From Lentzea flava (GTDB taxonomy: Bacteria > Actinomycetota > Actinomycetes > Mycobacteriales > Pseudonocardiaceae): DNA of 64,000 nucleotides. Positions 16,194 through 24,501 of this stretch are shown piece by piece (positions within the stretch are counted from its first letter, which is position 1; each line of letters begins with the position of its first letter). The stretch covers positions 1 through 64,000 of the forward strand of contig NZ_BMRE01000027.1 in NCBI RefSeq assembly GCF_014648475.1, read 5' to 3'. The notes under the pieces were generated by a model. That model worked only from the letters and a program-made list of their open reading frames with translations, was not told the DNA's origin and ran no database searches. The translations under genes were made by a program, and so were the position numbers.

Positions 16194-16321
16194 GGTGGAT
16201 TGCTCTGGCGCTGCTGGTCGTGTCGCTGACGGCGTGCCGGGGCGAGGCGCCGGTGTCGGACCTCGATGATGTGGAATCAACGCTGAACAGCATCGAGTCG
16301 GACATCAACCAGCCGGGGTGA
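16190..16321 (+). CDS. 43-residue lipoprotein in the two-component operon
   Basis: Starts at GTG 16190, overlapping the previous stop (GTGA), and reads V-R-W-I-A-L-A-L-L-V-V-S-L-T-A-C-R-G-E. The lipobox L-T-A-C puts the lipidated cysteine at residue 16. The mature peptide is 28 residues, acidic, with D-D-V-E-S-T-L-N-S-I-E-S-D-I-N-Q, which can form a helix. It stops four bases before the response-regulator GTG. Coupling on both sides and sensible codon use support a real gene. Function unknown; a role in signal input to the adjacent kinase is plausible. Confidence 0.75.
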   Translation: MRWIALALLVVSLTACRGEAPVSDLDDVESTLNSIESDINQPG

Positions 16322-16325
16322 ACGC

Positions 16326-16997
16326 GTGGAACGTGGCCTGGTGCTCGTCGTGGAGGACGAACCGGCGATCGCCGAACTCGTCGCGCTGTACCTGCGGCGC
16401 GACGGCTTCGGCGTGCGCGTCGAGTCCTCGGGGGACGCGGCACTGGCCGCGGTCCGTTCGTTGTCCCCCGTCGCGGTCGTCCTGGACGTGGGCCTGCCGG
16501 GCATGAACGGCATCGAGGTCTGCCGCGCGCTGCGGGCCGCGGGCGACTGGACCCCGGTGCTGTTCGTGACGGCCCGCGACGACGAGGTGGACCGCCTGCT
16601 GGGTCTGGAACTGGGCGCCGACGACTACATCACCAAACCCTTCAGCCCGCGCGAACTGGCTCTGCGCGTCCGCACGGTCCTGCGGCGCTCCTCCGGCGTC
16701 GTCTCGGAAGTGCTGCAGGTGGGTTCGGTGCGGATCGACGTCGGCGAACGGCGCGCGTTCGCCGGTTCGTCCGAAGTGTCGTTGACCTCAACGGAGTTCG
16801 GCCTGCTCGCCTACCTGATGAAGCACCCCCGCCAGGTGTTCACGCGCGAACAGCTCCTCAGCGCCGTGTGGGGCTACGCCTCCGTGGCGGGCACCCGCAC
16901 CGTCGACGTCCACATCGCCCAGCTGCGGGCCAAGTTCGGCGCCGCGAGTCCGATCAGGACAGTGCGCGGCGTCGGCTACTCGGCGGACGCGTCATGA
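16326..16997 (+). CDS. OmpR/PhoB-family response regulator
   Basis: A 223-residue regulator. The receiver domain has acidic residues E10-D11, phospho-acceptor D54 (V-V-L-D) and K-P-F at about 104. The C-terminal winged helix contains L-T-S-T-E-F-G-L-L and R-T-V-D-V-H-I. It starts with GTG four bases after the lipoprotein stop and its TGA overlaps the kinase ATG. It is the output of the adjacent histidine kinase. Confidence 0.95.
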   Translation: MERGLVLVVEDEPAIAELVALYLRRDGFGVRVESSGDAALAAVRSLSPVAVVLDVGLPGMNGIEVCRALRAAGDWTPVLFVTARDDEVDRLLGLELGADDYITKPFSPRELALRVRTVLRRSSGVVSEVLQVGSVRIDVGERRAFAGSSEVSLTSTEFGLLAYLMKHPRQVFTREQLLSAVWGYASVAGTRTVDVHIAQLRAKFGAASPIRTVRGVGYSADAS

Positions 16998-18292
16998 ACC
17001 TGGCCGTCCGGATAGCGTTGCTGTGCCTGGGAGTGGCGTTCGTCGCCGTCCTGGTCGCCGGCGTCGTGTCGAGCCGCCTGGTGCTCTCGACCTCGCAACA
17101 GGTGAGCCGCGAGATCCTGCGCAACCAGGCCGACGTGGTGTCGGGCCAGATCTCGAACAACCGCGTGGAGCAGGTCCTCGAGGGCCAAGGCATCGCGATC
17201 GTCCGCATCTCCCCCACCGGCGAACTGTCGGGCCCCGACCGTGCCGCGGTGCGCGCGGCCCGCGAGGCCCACGCCGAGCGCGTGCTGAACGGCTCACCCG
17301 TCACCGGCGTGAGCGGCCGCCTGAACGTGGAAGCCCGCCCGTCAGGAGCCGGCGGCTTCGCCCTGGTGCAGGAAACCGAAACCGGCACCACCTACCGCAA
17401 ACTGGTCCGCAACATCATCTTCGCCCTGGCCGTGGGCCTCGTCGTGGCCTGCCTGGCCGGCCTGGCCCTGGGCACGTTCCTGGCCCGCCCGCTCCGCCGC
17501 GTGGCCTCCGTGGCCCACTCGATGAGCGCGGGCCGCCGAGACCTCCGCGTCCCGGTGGCCGGCCCCCACGAACTGGCCGAGGTCGCCACGTCCGTGAACG
17601 AACTGGCCGATGCCTTGCAGCGCAGCGAATCCCGCCAACGCGACTTCCTGCTCTCCGTCTCCCACGAACTCCGCACCCCGCTGACCGCAGTGACGGGCTT
17701 CGCGGAATCCCTGGCAGACGGCGTGGTCTCCGGCCCCCAGGTCGCCCCGGTCGGCACGGTGATCCTCGACGAGGCCCGCCGCCTCGACCGCCTGGTGACC
17801 GACCTCCTCGACCTGGCCCGCCTGGGCGCCGACGACTTCCGCCTGGACATGGCCCCCGTAGCCCTCGAACCGGTGGTGCGCTCAGCCGCCGAGGTCTGGC
17901 ACGCCCGCTGCCACGCCCGCGGCGTGACCTTCGCACTGGAGGTGTCAGCCACCCCGGTCGTGCACGCCGACGCCCGCCGCCTGCGCCAGGTCATCGACGG
18001 CCTGCTGGAGAACGCCCTGCGCGTGACCCCCGCCGGCCGCCCCGTGGTGCTCGCGCTGTCGTCGGTGCTGCAGGTGCGCGACGGCGGCCCCGGCCTGGCG
18101 CCGGAGGACTACGCGGTGGCGTTCGACCGAGGCGTGCTGCACGCGCGGTACCAGGAGTCGCGGCCGGTCGGCACCGGGGTGGGGCTGGCGCTGGTGCACG
18201 GGCTGGTGACGCGGATGGGAGGCACGATCTCGGCGGGGCCGGCGCCGGAGGGCGGGGCGGCCTTCACCGTGACGCTGTCGCCCGCGCGTTAA
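16994..18292 (+). CDS. Sensor histidine kinase (HAMP, HisKA, HATPase)
   Basis: A 432-residue membrane kinase. Transmembrane helices lie at about 5-27 and 140-162 around a ~110-residue extracytoplasmic sensor. A HAMP domain follows, then the H-box S-V-S-H-E-L-R-T-P (His224), the N-box L-L-E-N-A-L, and the G-boxes D-G-G-P-G and G-T-G-V-G-L. The ATG is within ATGA, overlapping the response regulator stop. The conserved glycine-rich and asparagine residues are present, so it should be active. The signal is unknown; the secreted and lipoprotein genes upstream may supply it. Confidence 0.95.
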   Translation: MNLAVRIALLCLGVAFVAVLVAGVVSSRLVLSTSQQVSREILRNQADVVSGQISNNRVEQVLEGQGIAIVRISPTGELSGPDRAAVRAAREAHAERVLNGSPVTGVSGRLNVEARPSGAGGFALVQETETGTTYRKLVRNIIFALAVGLVVACLAGLALGTFLARPLRRVASVAHSMSAGRRDLRVPVAGPHELAEVATSVNELADALQRSESRQRDFLLSVSHELRTPLTAVTGFAESLADGVVSGPQVAPVGTVILDEARRLDRLVTDLLDLARLGADDFRLDMAPVALEPVVRSAAEVWHARCHARGVTFALEVSATPVVHADARRLRQVIDGLLENALRVTPAGRPVVLALSSVLQVRDGGPGLAPEDYAVAFDRGVLHARYQESRPVGTGVGLALVHGLVTRMGGTISAGPAPEGGAAFTVTLSPAR

Positions 18293-18323
18293 CACGATCG
18301 GGTGACAATGCGATCTGTCCATC

Positions 18324-19268
18324 ATGGGGGACACGACCGCATGGCTGATGTTGGCGGCAGGTGACGACCGAGCGCGCGCCAGCAACGACGGGTACGACGA
18401 TGACCCGTCATCGCACTACAGCTGGGACAGCACGGTCCCGAACCACCAGGGGCCGAAGAAGGGCGACGTCATCGTCCTGTGGGACAAGAAGTACCTGCTC
18501 GGCGCATCGGTGATCGAGGAGATCGACGAGGGCACCGCACCCAAGGACGTCCACAGCTGTCCGTGGTGCGGTAAGGCGCGGATCGAGTCCCGCACCACGG
18601 TTCTGCCCCGACTCAAGTGCTACAACTGCGGCCACGAGTTCGACGTGCCCAGCACGCGGACGAAGACGGTGACGACCTACCGCACCCAGCACAGCGCGGG
18701 CTGGGTCGATCTCGCCGGGCGACTGGACGGCGCGCAGCTGCGCGCGTTGTGCGTCAAGCCCAAGTCACAGCTGAGCCTGCGACCGCTCGACTACGACAGG
18801 TTCCGCGCGGCCGTCGGCGACGCGCCGACCCCCACCACGTTGGCGCCGCTCGAAGCGGCGGTGACGTACGTGAGCGGCCACCGCGAGGCGTACGTCCGGG
18901 TGCGACGCGGCCAGGGGCCGTTCCGCAGCGCGTTGTTGGCGAAGTACGGCGACGAATGCGCCTTCACGGGCCGCATGCCCGTCGACGCGTTGGAGGCGGC
19001 GCACCTCTACAGCTACGCCGCCACCGGCGAGCACCACAACGACGGCGGCCTGCTGATGCGCCGCGACGTCCACCGGCTCTTCGACCTGGGCTTCCTCGCG
19101 GTCCATCCGGACACGTTCCACATCGACGTGCACCCGGCCCTCGCACCCTACGAGGAGTACACGAGCCTGCACGACAAACCGTTGCGCCCCAAGCTGACCT
19201 CGGCGCAGCGCGAGTGGCTGCGCAAGCACTGGGAGCAGATGCGCTCTACTTCGCCTGGGGCAGCTTGA
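18324..19268 (+). CDS. Putative modified-base-sensing HNH endonuclease (PUA/EVE-like + zinc ribbon + HNH)
   Basis: A 314-residue protein in three parts. Residues 1-70 include A-W-L-M-L-A-A-G, S-H-Y-S-W-D and K-G-D-V-I-V-L-W-D, resembling a PUA/EVE-like beta-barrel of the kind that reads modified bases. Residues 78-105 hold C-P-W-C and C-Y-N-C, a zinc ribbon. The C-terminal part has an HNH nuclease (C-A-F-T-G-R, A-A-H-L-Y-S-Y, N-D-G-G-L-L-M-R-R-D-V-H-R-L-F-D). Such fusions suggest type IV-like restriction of modified DNA. It overlaps xthA by 23 bp, tail to tail. The N-terminal assignment is by shape, not by firm homology. Confidence 0.7.
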   Translation: MGDTTAWLMLAAGDDRARASNDGYDDDPSSHYSWDSTVPNHQGPKKGDVIVLWDKKYLLGASVIEEIDEGTAPKDVHSCPWCGKARIESRTTVLPRLKCYNCGHEFDVPSTRTKTVTTYRTQHSAGWVDLAGRLDGAQLRALCVKPKSQLSLRPLDYDRFRAAVGDAPTPTTLAPLEAAVTYVSGHREAYVRVRRGQGPFRSALLAKYGDECAFTGRMPVDALEAAHLYSYAATGEHHNDGGLLMRRDVHRLFDLGFLAVHPDTFHIDVHPALAPYEEYTSLHDKPLRPKLTSAQREWLRKHWEQMRSTSPGAA

Positions 19269-20124
19269 CCTTCTTCTTCCCCCCAGGCGAAGACGGCGGC
19301 GGCACCACGGGCCCGATGTCCCCGTCCGGCGCCTCGTCCAGGTCCACGATCACCGGCGCGTGATCGCTCGGCCCGGTCCCCTTCCGCGCGTGCCGGTCGA
19401 CCCAGGCCGCCTTGACCCGCGACGCGACGGACGTGGAGGCCAGGATCAGGTCGATCCGCATGCCCAGGTCGCGGTGGAACATGCCGGCCCGGTAGTCCCA
19501 GTAGCTGAAGATCCGCTCGTTGGGCCACCGGTCCCGCACCACGTCGTGGAACCCGAGCGCCTGGATCGCCTGCAGCGCGGCACGTTCGGGCTCCGTCACG
19601 TGCGTCTGCCCGATGTAGGCCTCAGGATCGAAGACGTCCGCGTCGGTGGGCGCGATGTTGATGTCACCGCACACCACGGCGTCCTCTGGTCCGGTCTCCA
19701 GGACGTCCCGCAGCGCGGAGAGCCACTCCAGCTTGTACTTGTAGTGGTCGGACTCGGGCTCACGTCCGTTCGGCACGTACAGCGAGTGCACGCGCACCCC
19801 GCCACACGTGGCGGCGACGGCACGGGCCTCGACGTGCGGGAAACCCGGCGCCCCGGCCAGCCCGACCGCGACGTCGTCCAGGCCGACGCGGGACAGCAAC
19901 GCCACGCCGTTCCACTGCGATTCGCCGAACAGCGCCACCTCGTAGCCGCGCTCGCGCAGGGGCTCCGCGAGAAGGGCGGTGAAGGCCTCGTCGGCCAGCT
20001 TGGTCTCCTGCAGGCACACGACATCCGGTTTGCGCTGGTCGAGCCAGGGCAGGAGCCTCGGCACGCGCTGCTTGACCGAGTTCACGTTCCACGTCGCCAC
20101 TCGCACGTGTTCAACCGTAGTCAC
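19246..20124 (-). CDS. xthA: Exodeoxyribonuclease III (AP endonuclease)
   Basis: A 292-residue member of the exonuclease III/endonuclease-exonuclease-phosphatase fold. Visible catalytic motifs: W-N-V-N-S-V, C-L-Q-E-T-K, Y-V-P-N-G, G-D-I-N-I-A-P, R-I-D-L-I-L and S-D-H-A-P-V. It cuts at abasic sites and trims 3' blocks in base excision repair. A lysine- and proline-rich tail of about 25 residues follows the domain. The start is GTG 20124, and a later in-frame GTG seven codons on is possible. Confidence 0.95.
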   Translation of the reverse strand: MTTVEHVRVATWNVNSVKQRVPRLLPWLDQRKPDVVCLQETKLADEAFTALLAEPLRERGYEVALFGESQWNGVALLSRVGLDDVAVGLAGAPGFPHVEARAVAATCGGVRVHSLYVPNGREPESDHYKYKLEWLSALRDVLETGPEDAVVCGDINIAPTDADVFDPEAYIGQTHVTEPERAALQAIQALGFHDVVRDRWPNERIFSYWDYRAGMFHRDLGMRIDLILASTSVASRVKAAWVDRHARKGTGPSDHAPVIVDLDEAPDGDIGPVVPPPSSPGGKKKVKLPQAK

Positions 20125-20130
20125 CGGGAC

Positions 20131-21267
20131 TCAAGCTCGCATTGAGCGAGCGGGTGTGCGCAGACCGCGTGCCGCCGCCCAGGCGACGCCCGGCAGCACC
20201 GCGAGCAACAGCAACGCCTGCTGGAGGTTCGTCGCCGCCGCGATCGCACCGACCGCGGGCGCGGCCACCCCACCGACGCTGACCGCGAGTCCCAGCGTGA
20301 CGCCGCTCGCGGTGCCGAGCCGGGTGGGCAGGTAGTCCTGGCCGAGCGTGGTGTGCAACGAGAACGGCGCGTAGAGAGCCACAGCGGCGATCGCCACCAT
20401 CAAGTACACCGCTGGTCCCGGCACCAATGCGATACCGGCAACCGCGGGCACCGCAACGGCGTAGGACACGCGCACGGTGCGAATACGGCCCCACCGCCCG
20501 GCGAGTACGCCACCGAGCAACGTGCCGGCCGCGCCAGCGCCGAACAACACGACCAGTGCGAGCGACCCGGCGATCAGACCGCCGACCCGGTGCGCCACCC
20601 AGATGGCGAGGAACGTGCTGAGCCCGAACGTCGCCATCGAGCGCGCGATGATCACCACAGTCAGCCGGCCGAACTGGCCCCAGTCGTCCCGTCCGCCGTG
20701 CACCGCGACGTGAGTCTCTTCGCCCTGGACGCCGCGCAGGGCCAACGTCAGCGCTCCGCCGATCAGGGCGGGAATCATCAGCAACGGAGTCGCTGCGAGC
20801 CCGCCGAACGCCAGCACCGGCGTCACGAGCACCGGCCCGAGCGCGAAGCCCGCGTTGCCGCCGAGCGCGAACCAGCTCATCCCGACGTGGCTGTCACGGG
20901 ACGCGCGGCGGGCGAGCCTGGCGGCCTCCGGGTGGTAGGCGGCGACGCCGAGGCCGGACAACGCGATCGCGAGCCAGGTGAAGAGATACGAGTCGCCCAG
21001 ACCGCACAACCCGATGCCGGCACCGGCGACGGTCATGCCCGCCGGGACCAGCCACGGCATGGCGCGCCGGTCGGTCAGGAAGCCGAACAACGGTTGCACG
21101 ACCGACGACAGCACCGTCGCGGCGAGCGTGATGCCGGCCGCCGCGACGTAGCCGTAGGACCGTTCGGCGACGAGGAACGGGACGACGGCGGGCACGGCTC
21201 CCTGGTAGAGATCGTTCACCGCGTGGCTGCCGACCAGGACCGTCATTCGCCATTTCGAGTGATTCAC
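20131..21267 (-). CDS. MFS transporter, fosmidomycin-resistance (Fsr)-like
   Basis: A 378-residue transporter with about 12 transmembrane helices. The start H-A-V-N-D-L-Y-Q-G and the loop Y-H-P-E-A are typical of the Fsr branch of MFS drug exporters. I took GTG 21267 because the frame further upstream overlaps the divergent araC gene; an ATG seven codons later is an alternative. It sits six bases after xthA begins on the same strand. It is divergent from the AraC regulator across 54 bp, which suggests AraC control. Confidence 0.88.
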   Translation of the reverse strand: MNHSKWRMTVLVGSHAVNDLYQGAVPAVVPFLVAERSYGYVAAAGITLAATVLSSVVQPLFGFLTDRRAMPWLVPAGMTVAGAGIGLCGLGDSYLFTWLAIALSGLGVAAYHPEAARLARRASRDSHVGMSWFALGGNAGFALGPVLVTPVLAFGGLAATPLLMIPALIGGALTLALRGVQGEETHVAVHGGRDDWGQFGRLTVVIIARSMATFGLSTFLAIWVAHRVGGLIAGSLALVVLFGAGAAGTLLGGVLAGRWGRIRTVRVSYAVAVPAVAGIALVPGPAVYLMVAIAAVALYAPFSLHTTLGQDYLPTRLGTASGVTLGLAVSVGGVAAPAVGAIAAATNLQQALLLLAVLPGVAWAAARGLRTPARSMRA

Positions 21268-21321
21268 GGACCGATCTTGGAGCCGGCCCAAGCGTTCGCG
21301 ATTCCGATATTCTGCCGATGT

Positions 21322-22053
21322 ATGTCGAATTCCCGCCACCAGCCGACGGCGCCGACGACGAGCCGTGAGCTCGCCGCCGCCGACAGCGTCACCGCGCACT
21401 GGCACGACGAGAACCAGATCGTCTACGCCAGCCGCGGCGTCGTGGCCGTGCACACCGAGTCGTCGCGCTGGATCGCGCCGGCCCACCGCGCGCTGTGGAT
21501 CCCTGCCGGCACAGTCCATTCACACCGCGCGTACGGCGTCACGCGGCTGCACTTCCTCGGCCTCACGCAGAACCCGCTGAAACTCCACGAGCCGACCGCG
21601 CTCGCCGTCTCGCCGCTGCTGAGAGAACTGCTGATCGCCTACACCGGGCTGGGCGAGCGGGAAACCCCTGCGGGCAAACGGATGCGTGCCGTGCTGCTCG
21701 ACCAGCTCGCCACCGCGTCCGAACGCCCGGTGCGCGTCCCGTCCGCACACGATCCACGTCTCGCGACGGTCTGCGCGTTGCTCGAGACCGACCCCTCGGA
21801 TGCACGCGGTCTCGAAGCACTGGGCCGTGTCGCGGGCGCGAGCAGCCGGACCCTCACCCGGCTGTTCCGCGAGGACATGGGCATGACGTTCCCCCAGTGG
21901 CGCACGCAACTGCGCCTTTACCACGCACTGCGCCTGCTGGCCGAAGGCCACCCGGTCACGACCGTCGCCCAGCGCTGCGGGTTCGCCACCGCGAGCGCGT
22001 TCATCGACGTGTTCCGCCGCTCGCTCGGCCACACCCCCGGCTCGTACCTCTAG
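21322..22053 (+). CDS. AraC-family regulator
   Basis: A 243-residue protein. A cupin-like N-terminal sensing domain (about 15-100, with H-W-H-D-E-N-Q and W-I-P-A-G-T-V-H-S-H) is followed by two helix-turn-helix motifs. The second has V-A-Q-R-C-G-F-A-T-A-S-A-F-I-D-V-F-R-R and G-H-T-P-G-S-Y at the end. The ATG at 21322 is chosen; another ATG at 21318 is out of frame. It probably controls the divergent MFS gene. Its last four bases overlap the SDR gene, tail to tail. Confidence 0.92.
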   Translation: MSNSRHQPTAPTTSRELAAADSVTAHWHDENQIVYASRGVVAVHTESSRWIAPAHRALWIPAGTVHSHRAYGVTRLHFLGLTQNPLKLHEPTALAVSPLLRELLIAYTGLGERETPAGKRMRAVLLDQLATASERPVRVPSAHDPRLATVCALLETDPSDARGLEALGRVAGASSRTLTRLFREDMGMTFPQWRTQLRLYHALRLLAEGHPVTTVAQRCGFATASAFIDVFRRSLGHTPGSYL

Positions 22054-22751
22054 AGCACCGAGAACACCTCCTCCACCCGATCCCGCTTCACGAACATCTG
22101 CCACGCGGTCTCCGCGATGTCGTCCGGGTCGAGCGTGTGCCCGGCCAGCTCGCCGAACCGCTCGGGCTTGCTCTCCACCATCTTGTGGATGTCGCCGCGC
22201 TCGACGACACCGCCGATGGTGAGCGTGCCCGCGTACACCCCCTTGTCGGCCAGCGCAGCGTTGAGCGTCAACGCGTAGTTGCGCAACGCGGCCGACGTGA
22301 GGGCGAGCGCACCGAGCACCGGCATCGGCTGCACCGCACTGAGCCCACCGGCGAACAGCAGGCCTCCGCCGCGCTCGACCACACCGGGCAGCACGTGCCC
22401 GACGACGTCGACGGCCGGGTAGAGCCACCGCATGGCCTCCTGCGCATCGGCGGAGGTGATCGACGTGATCTCCACGGGCACCTCGCTCAGATCCGTGGCA
22501 CCGGGCCCGTAGTACACGACGTCGACCGGTCCGATCTTGTCCAAAGTGGACAGCAGCACCTCCCGGTCCCGCACGTCGACCGCGAACGCCCGCGCCTTCA
22601 CCCCCGCCTCGGCGAGCTCGGCGACATAGCCGGCATGCCGCCCCTCGCTGCGCGAGATCAGCACGACCTCGTACCCCTCGCGCCCGAACCGGTGCGCGAT
22701 CGACATGCCGAGCCCAGGACCAACACCAACCACAACCGCGGTGGGAGACAT
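22050..22751 (-). CDS. Short-chain dehydrogenase-like protein lacking the catalytic Tyr-Lys
   Basis: A 233-residue Rossmann protein. The nucleotide motif G-V-G-P-G-L-G is at 9-15 and the second-strand region I-S-R-S-E follows. The usual S-x12-Y-x3-K catalytic set is not present: after G-G-L-S the expected tyrosine and lysine positions are alanine/leucine. It may bind a nucleotide without classical catalysis. It is divergent from a TetR gene, and two inverted repeats lie between them, so it is almost certainly the regulated target. Confidence 0.85.
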   Translation of the reverse strand: MSPTAVVVGVGPGLGMSIAHRFGREGYEVVLISRSEGRHAGYVAELAEAGVKARAFAVDVRDREVLLSTLDKIGPVDVVYYGPGATDLSEVPVEITSITSADAQEAMRWLYPAVDVVGHVLPGVVERGGGLLFAGGLSAVQPMPVLGALALTSAALRNYALTLNAALADKGVYAGTLTIGGVVERGDIHKMVESKPERFGELAGHTLDPDDIAETAWQMFVKRDRVEEVFSVL

Positions 22752-22776
22752 GAGGTTCCGTCCTTCCGACGCTAAT

Positions 22777-22792
22777 TCGAGGCAACCCTCGA
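22777..22792. promoter_or_regulatory. TetR operator 1
   Basis: TCGAGG-CAAC-CCTCGA, a 6-bp inverted repeat 26 bp upstream of the SDR start, nearly identical to the box 44 bp further on. Confidence 0.7.
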
Positions 22793-22820
22793 CTTCCAGT
22801 CGCCGACGCTACCACAAAAT

Positions 22821-22836
22821 TCGAGGGCACCCTCGA
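22821..22836. promoter_or_regulatory. TetR operator 2
   Basis: TCGAGGG-CA-CCCTCGA, a perfect 7-bp inverted repeat, 26 bp before the tetR start. Both boxes are flanked by ATT on the left and CTT-like sequence on the right. Two copies exactly 44 bp apart between divergent genes indicate binding of the adjacent TetR protein. Confidence 0.75.
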
Positions 22837-22861
22837 CTTAGCCGCTGAGTAGGATCCGCAC

Positions 22862-23419
22862 ATGGTCACCGCGTCGAGGCCCCTGCGTGCGGACGCGGCA
22901 CGCAACCGCGAAAAGCTGCTGACGGCGGCAGCGCACCTGTTCGCCGAACGCGGCCTCGACGTCCCCCTGGAACACATCGCCCGCCGCGCCGAGGTCAGCA
23001 TCGGCACGCTCTACAAGCACTTCCCGACCCGCGACGACTTCGTGGCGGCGATCTTCCCCGAACGCCTCGCCGCCCTCGACGACATCGGCGCCAAGGCCCT
23101 GGCCGATCCGGACCCCTGGCACGCGTTCGCCGGCTACCTCGACGACCTCTACGCCCTGCAGGCCGAGGACCGCGGCCTCAACGACGTCCTCGCCCGCGAC
23201 CTGCCCAACGCCCCCGAGGTCGTCTCGGCCTGCCACCGGGGAGCGGGCCACGCCGAGGTTCTGATCACGCGCGCGGTCGAGGCCGGGGTGCTCCGCCCCG
23301 ACTACACGATCGCGGACCTGGCCACGCTGACCAGGGCGATGGCCCAGGTCATCAGGGATTCGCCGGACGGGTGGCAGCGCTTCCTGTCCATCTACGTGGA
23401 AGGCCTGCGCACCCAGTGA
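22862..23419 (+). CDS. TetR-family regulator of the SDR gene
   Basis: A 185-residue repressor. The N-terminal helix-turn-helix has L-E-H-I-A-R-R-A-E-V-S-I-G-T-L-Y-K-H-F. A TetR_C helical domain follows. AGGA lies seven bases before the ATG. Divergent from the SDR gene with two matching operators between them, so autoregulation and repression of the SDR gene are likely. Confidence 0.93.
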   Translation: MVTASRPLRADAARNREKLLTAAAHLFAERGLDVPLEHIARRAEVSIGTLYKHFPTRDDFVAAIFPERLAALDDIGAKALADPDPWHAFAGYLDDLYALQAEDRGLNDVLARDLPNAPEVVSACHRGAGHAEVLITRAVEAGVLRPDYTIADLATLTRAMAQVIRDSPDGWQRFLSIYVEGLRTQ

Positions 23420-23501
23420 TCATGGGTGCCCTCGCCTCATGCCGGTGTCGGCACCACCGAACACGTGCGACACAAGATCTTGATTCTGCTAGACAGCGCT
23501 G

Positions 23502-24293
23502 GTGGACCGACGCGAACTCAGCGCTCTCGCGCACGCAGACCATCCGATTTCGGCTCCACTGAGCGACAGCACAGTGGAGCACCTTCTCCGCCGGGCCATC
23601 CGCGGGCAGGACGATCACCTGCTCGATCTGGGCTGCGGCGATGGCACCTGGTTGCTACGCGCACTACAGGCGCACGGCGGCGTAACGGCTGTCGGAGTCG
23701 ACGTCTCGGGTGAAGGCTTCGACCGCGTCCTCAGCGAGGCCGCCCAGCTCGGTCTGGAGGATCGGCTCGAACTGCACCGCCAGGACGTCGCCGAGTACCG
23801 GTCGACCAGGAAAGCGGACTTGGTGCTCAGCGTGGGAGCCGCCTACGCGTTCGGCGGGCTGCTCCCCACGTTGAACGCCGCTCGAGAGCATCTCGCCGAA
23901 GACGGGATGCTCCTGCTCGGCGACTGCTTCTGGGAGCGCGAGCCCGACGCTGCCGTCCGAGCGGAACTGGAGGACGGTCCGCAGAAGTACGCGGATCTCC
24001 CGACCACCGTGGCCCAAGTCGTCGCCGACGGATGGACACCGGTCTACGGATACATCAGCACGATCGCGGAGTGGGACGAGTACGAATGGTGCTGGACCGG
24101 CACCCTCGCCCAGTGGGCCCTCGACAATCCCGAACACCCCGACAGCGAACTGGCTCTTCAGATGTCAGCGGCCCACCGCACCAGCTGGCTGGGCGGCTAT
24201 CGCGGAATTCTCGGGTTCGTCGTTCTCCTGCTGCGGCGCACACCCGGTGGCAATGGGCATCACCATGGACAGTTGATCACTAGCGGATCTTGA
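23502..24293 (+). CDS. SAM-dependent methyltransferase (class I)
   Basis: A 263-residue protein. Motif I L-D-L-G-C-G-D-G-T-W is at about 41-50, followed by G-V-D-V-S and the motif IV region A-D-L-V-L-S-V-G-A. The C-terminal half has S-T-I-A-E-W-D-E-Y-E-W, a small-molecule-methyltransferase-like segment. The substrate is unknown. It starts with GTG and stands alone between tetR and the tRNA-Met gene. The C-terminal tail (G-G-N-G-H-H-H-G) is histidine-rich. Confidence 0.88.
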   Translation: MDRRELSALAHADHPISAPLSDSTVEHLLRRAIRGQDDHLLDLGCGDGTWLLRALQAHGGVTAVGVDVSGEGFDRVLSEAAQLGLEDRLELHRQDVAEYRSTRKADLVLSVGAAYAFGGLLPTLNAAREHLAEDGMLLLGDCFWEREPDAAVRAELEDGPQKYADLPTTVAQVVADGWTPVYGYISTIAEWDEYEWCWTGTLAQWALDNPEHPDSELALQMSAAHRTSWLGGYRGILGFVVLLLRRTPGGNGHHHGQLITSGS

Positions 24294-24318
24294 AAACGAC
24301 TGTCCGTGCTGGCCGGAC

Positions 24319-24396
24319 TGGTGGGGCAGGTCGGATTCGAACCGACAACCTGACAGATTATGAGTCTGCTGCTCTGACCGGTTGAGCTACTGCCCC
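24319..24396 (-). tRNA. tRNA-Met (anticodon CAT)
   Basis: On the minus strand the acceptor GGGGCAG (24396-24390) pairs with CTGCCCC, the discriminator is A and CCA is encoded (24321-24319). The D-arm is AGCTC...GAGC, the anticodon loop CTCATAA reads CAT, and the T-arm has GGTTCGAATCC. An elongator methionine tRNA is most likely; an isoleucine tRNA with modified CAT cannot be excluded by eye. Confidence 0.92.
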
Positions 24397-24501
24397 CTCG
24401 CAGCGGCGAACACCACCCGCTAACGCTGCGTGGTGGAGGATACCGATCACGCCGAACGGGCCTTGCGCGCCCCCGTGGCGAGCGACACATAGGCTGCACG
24501 C

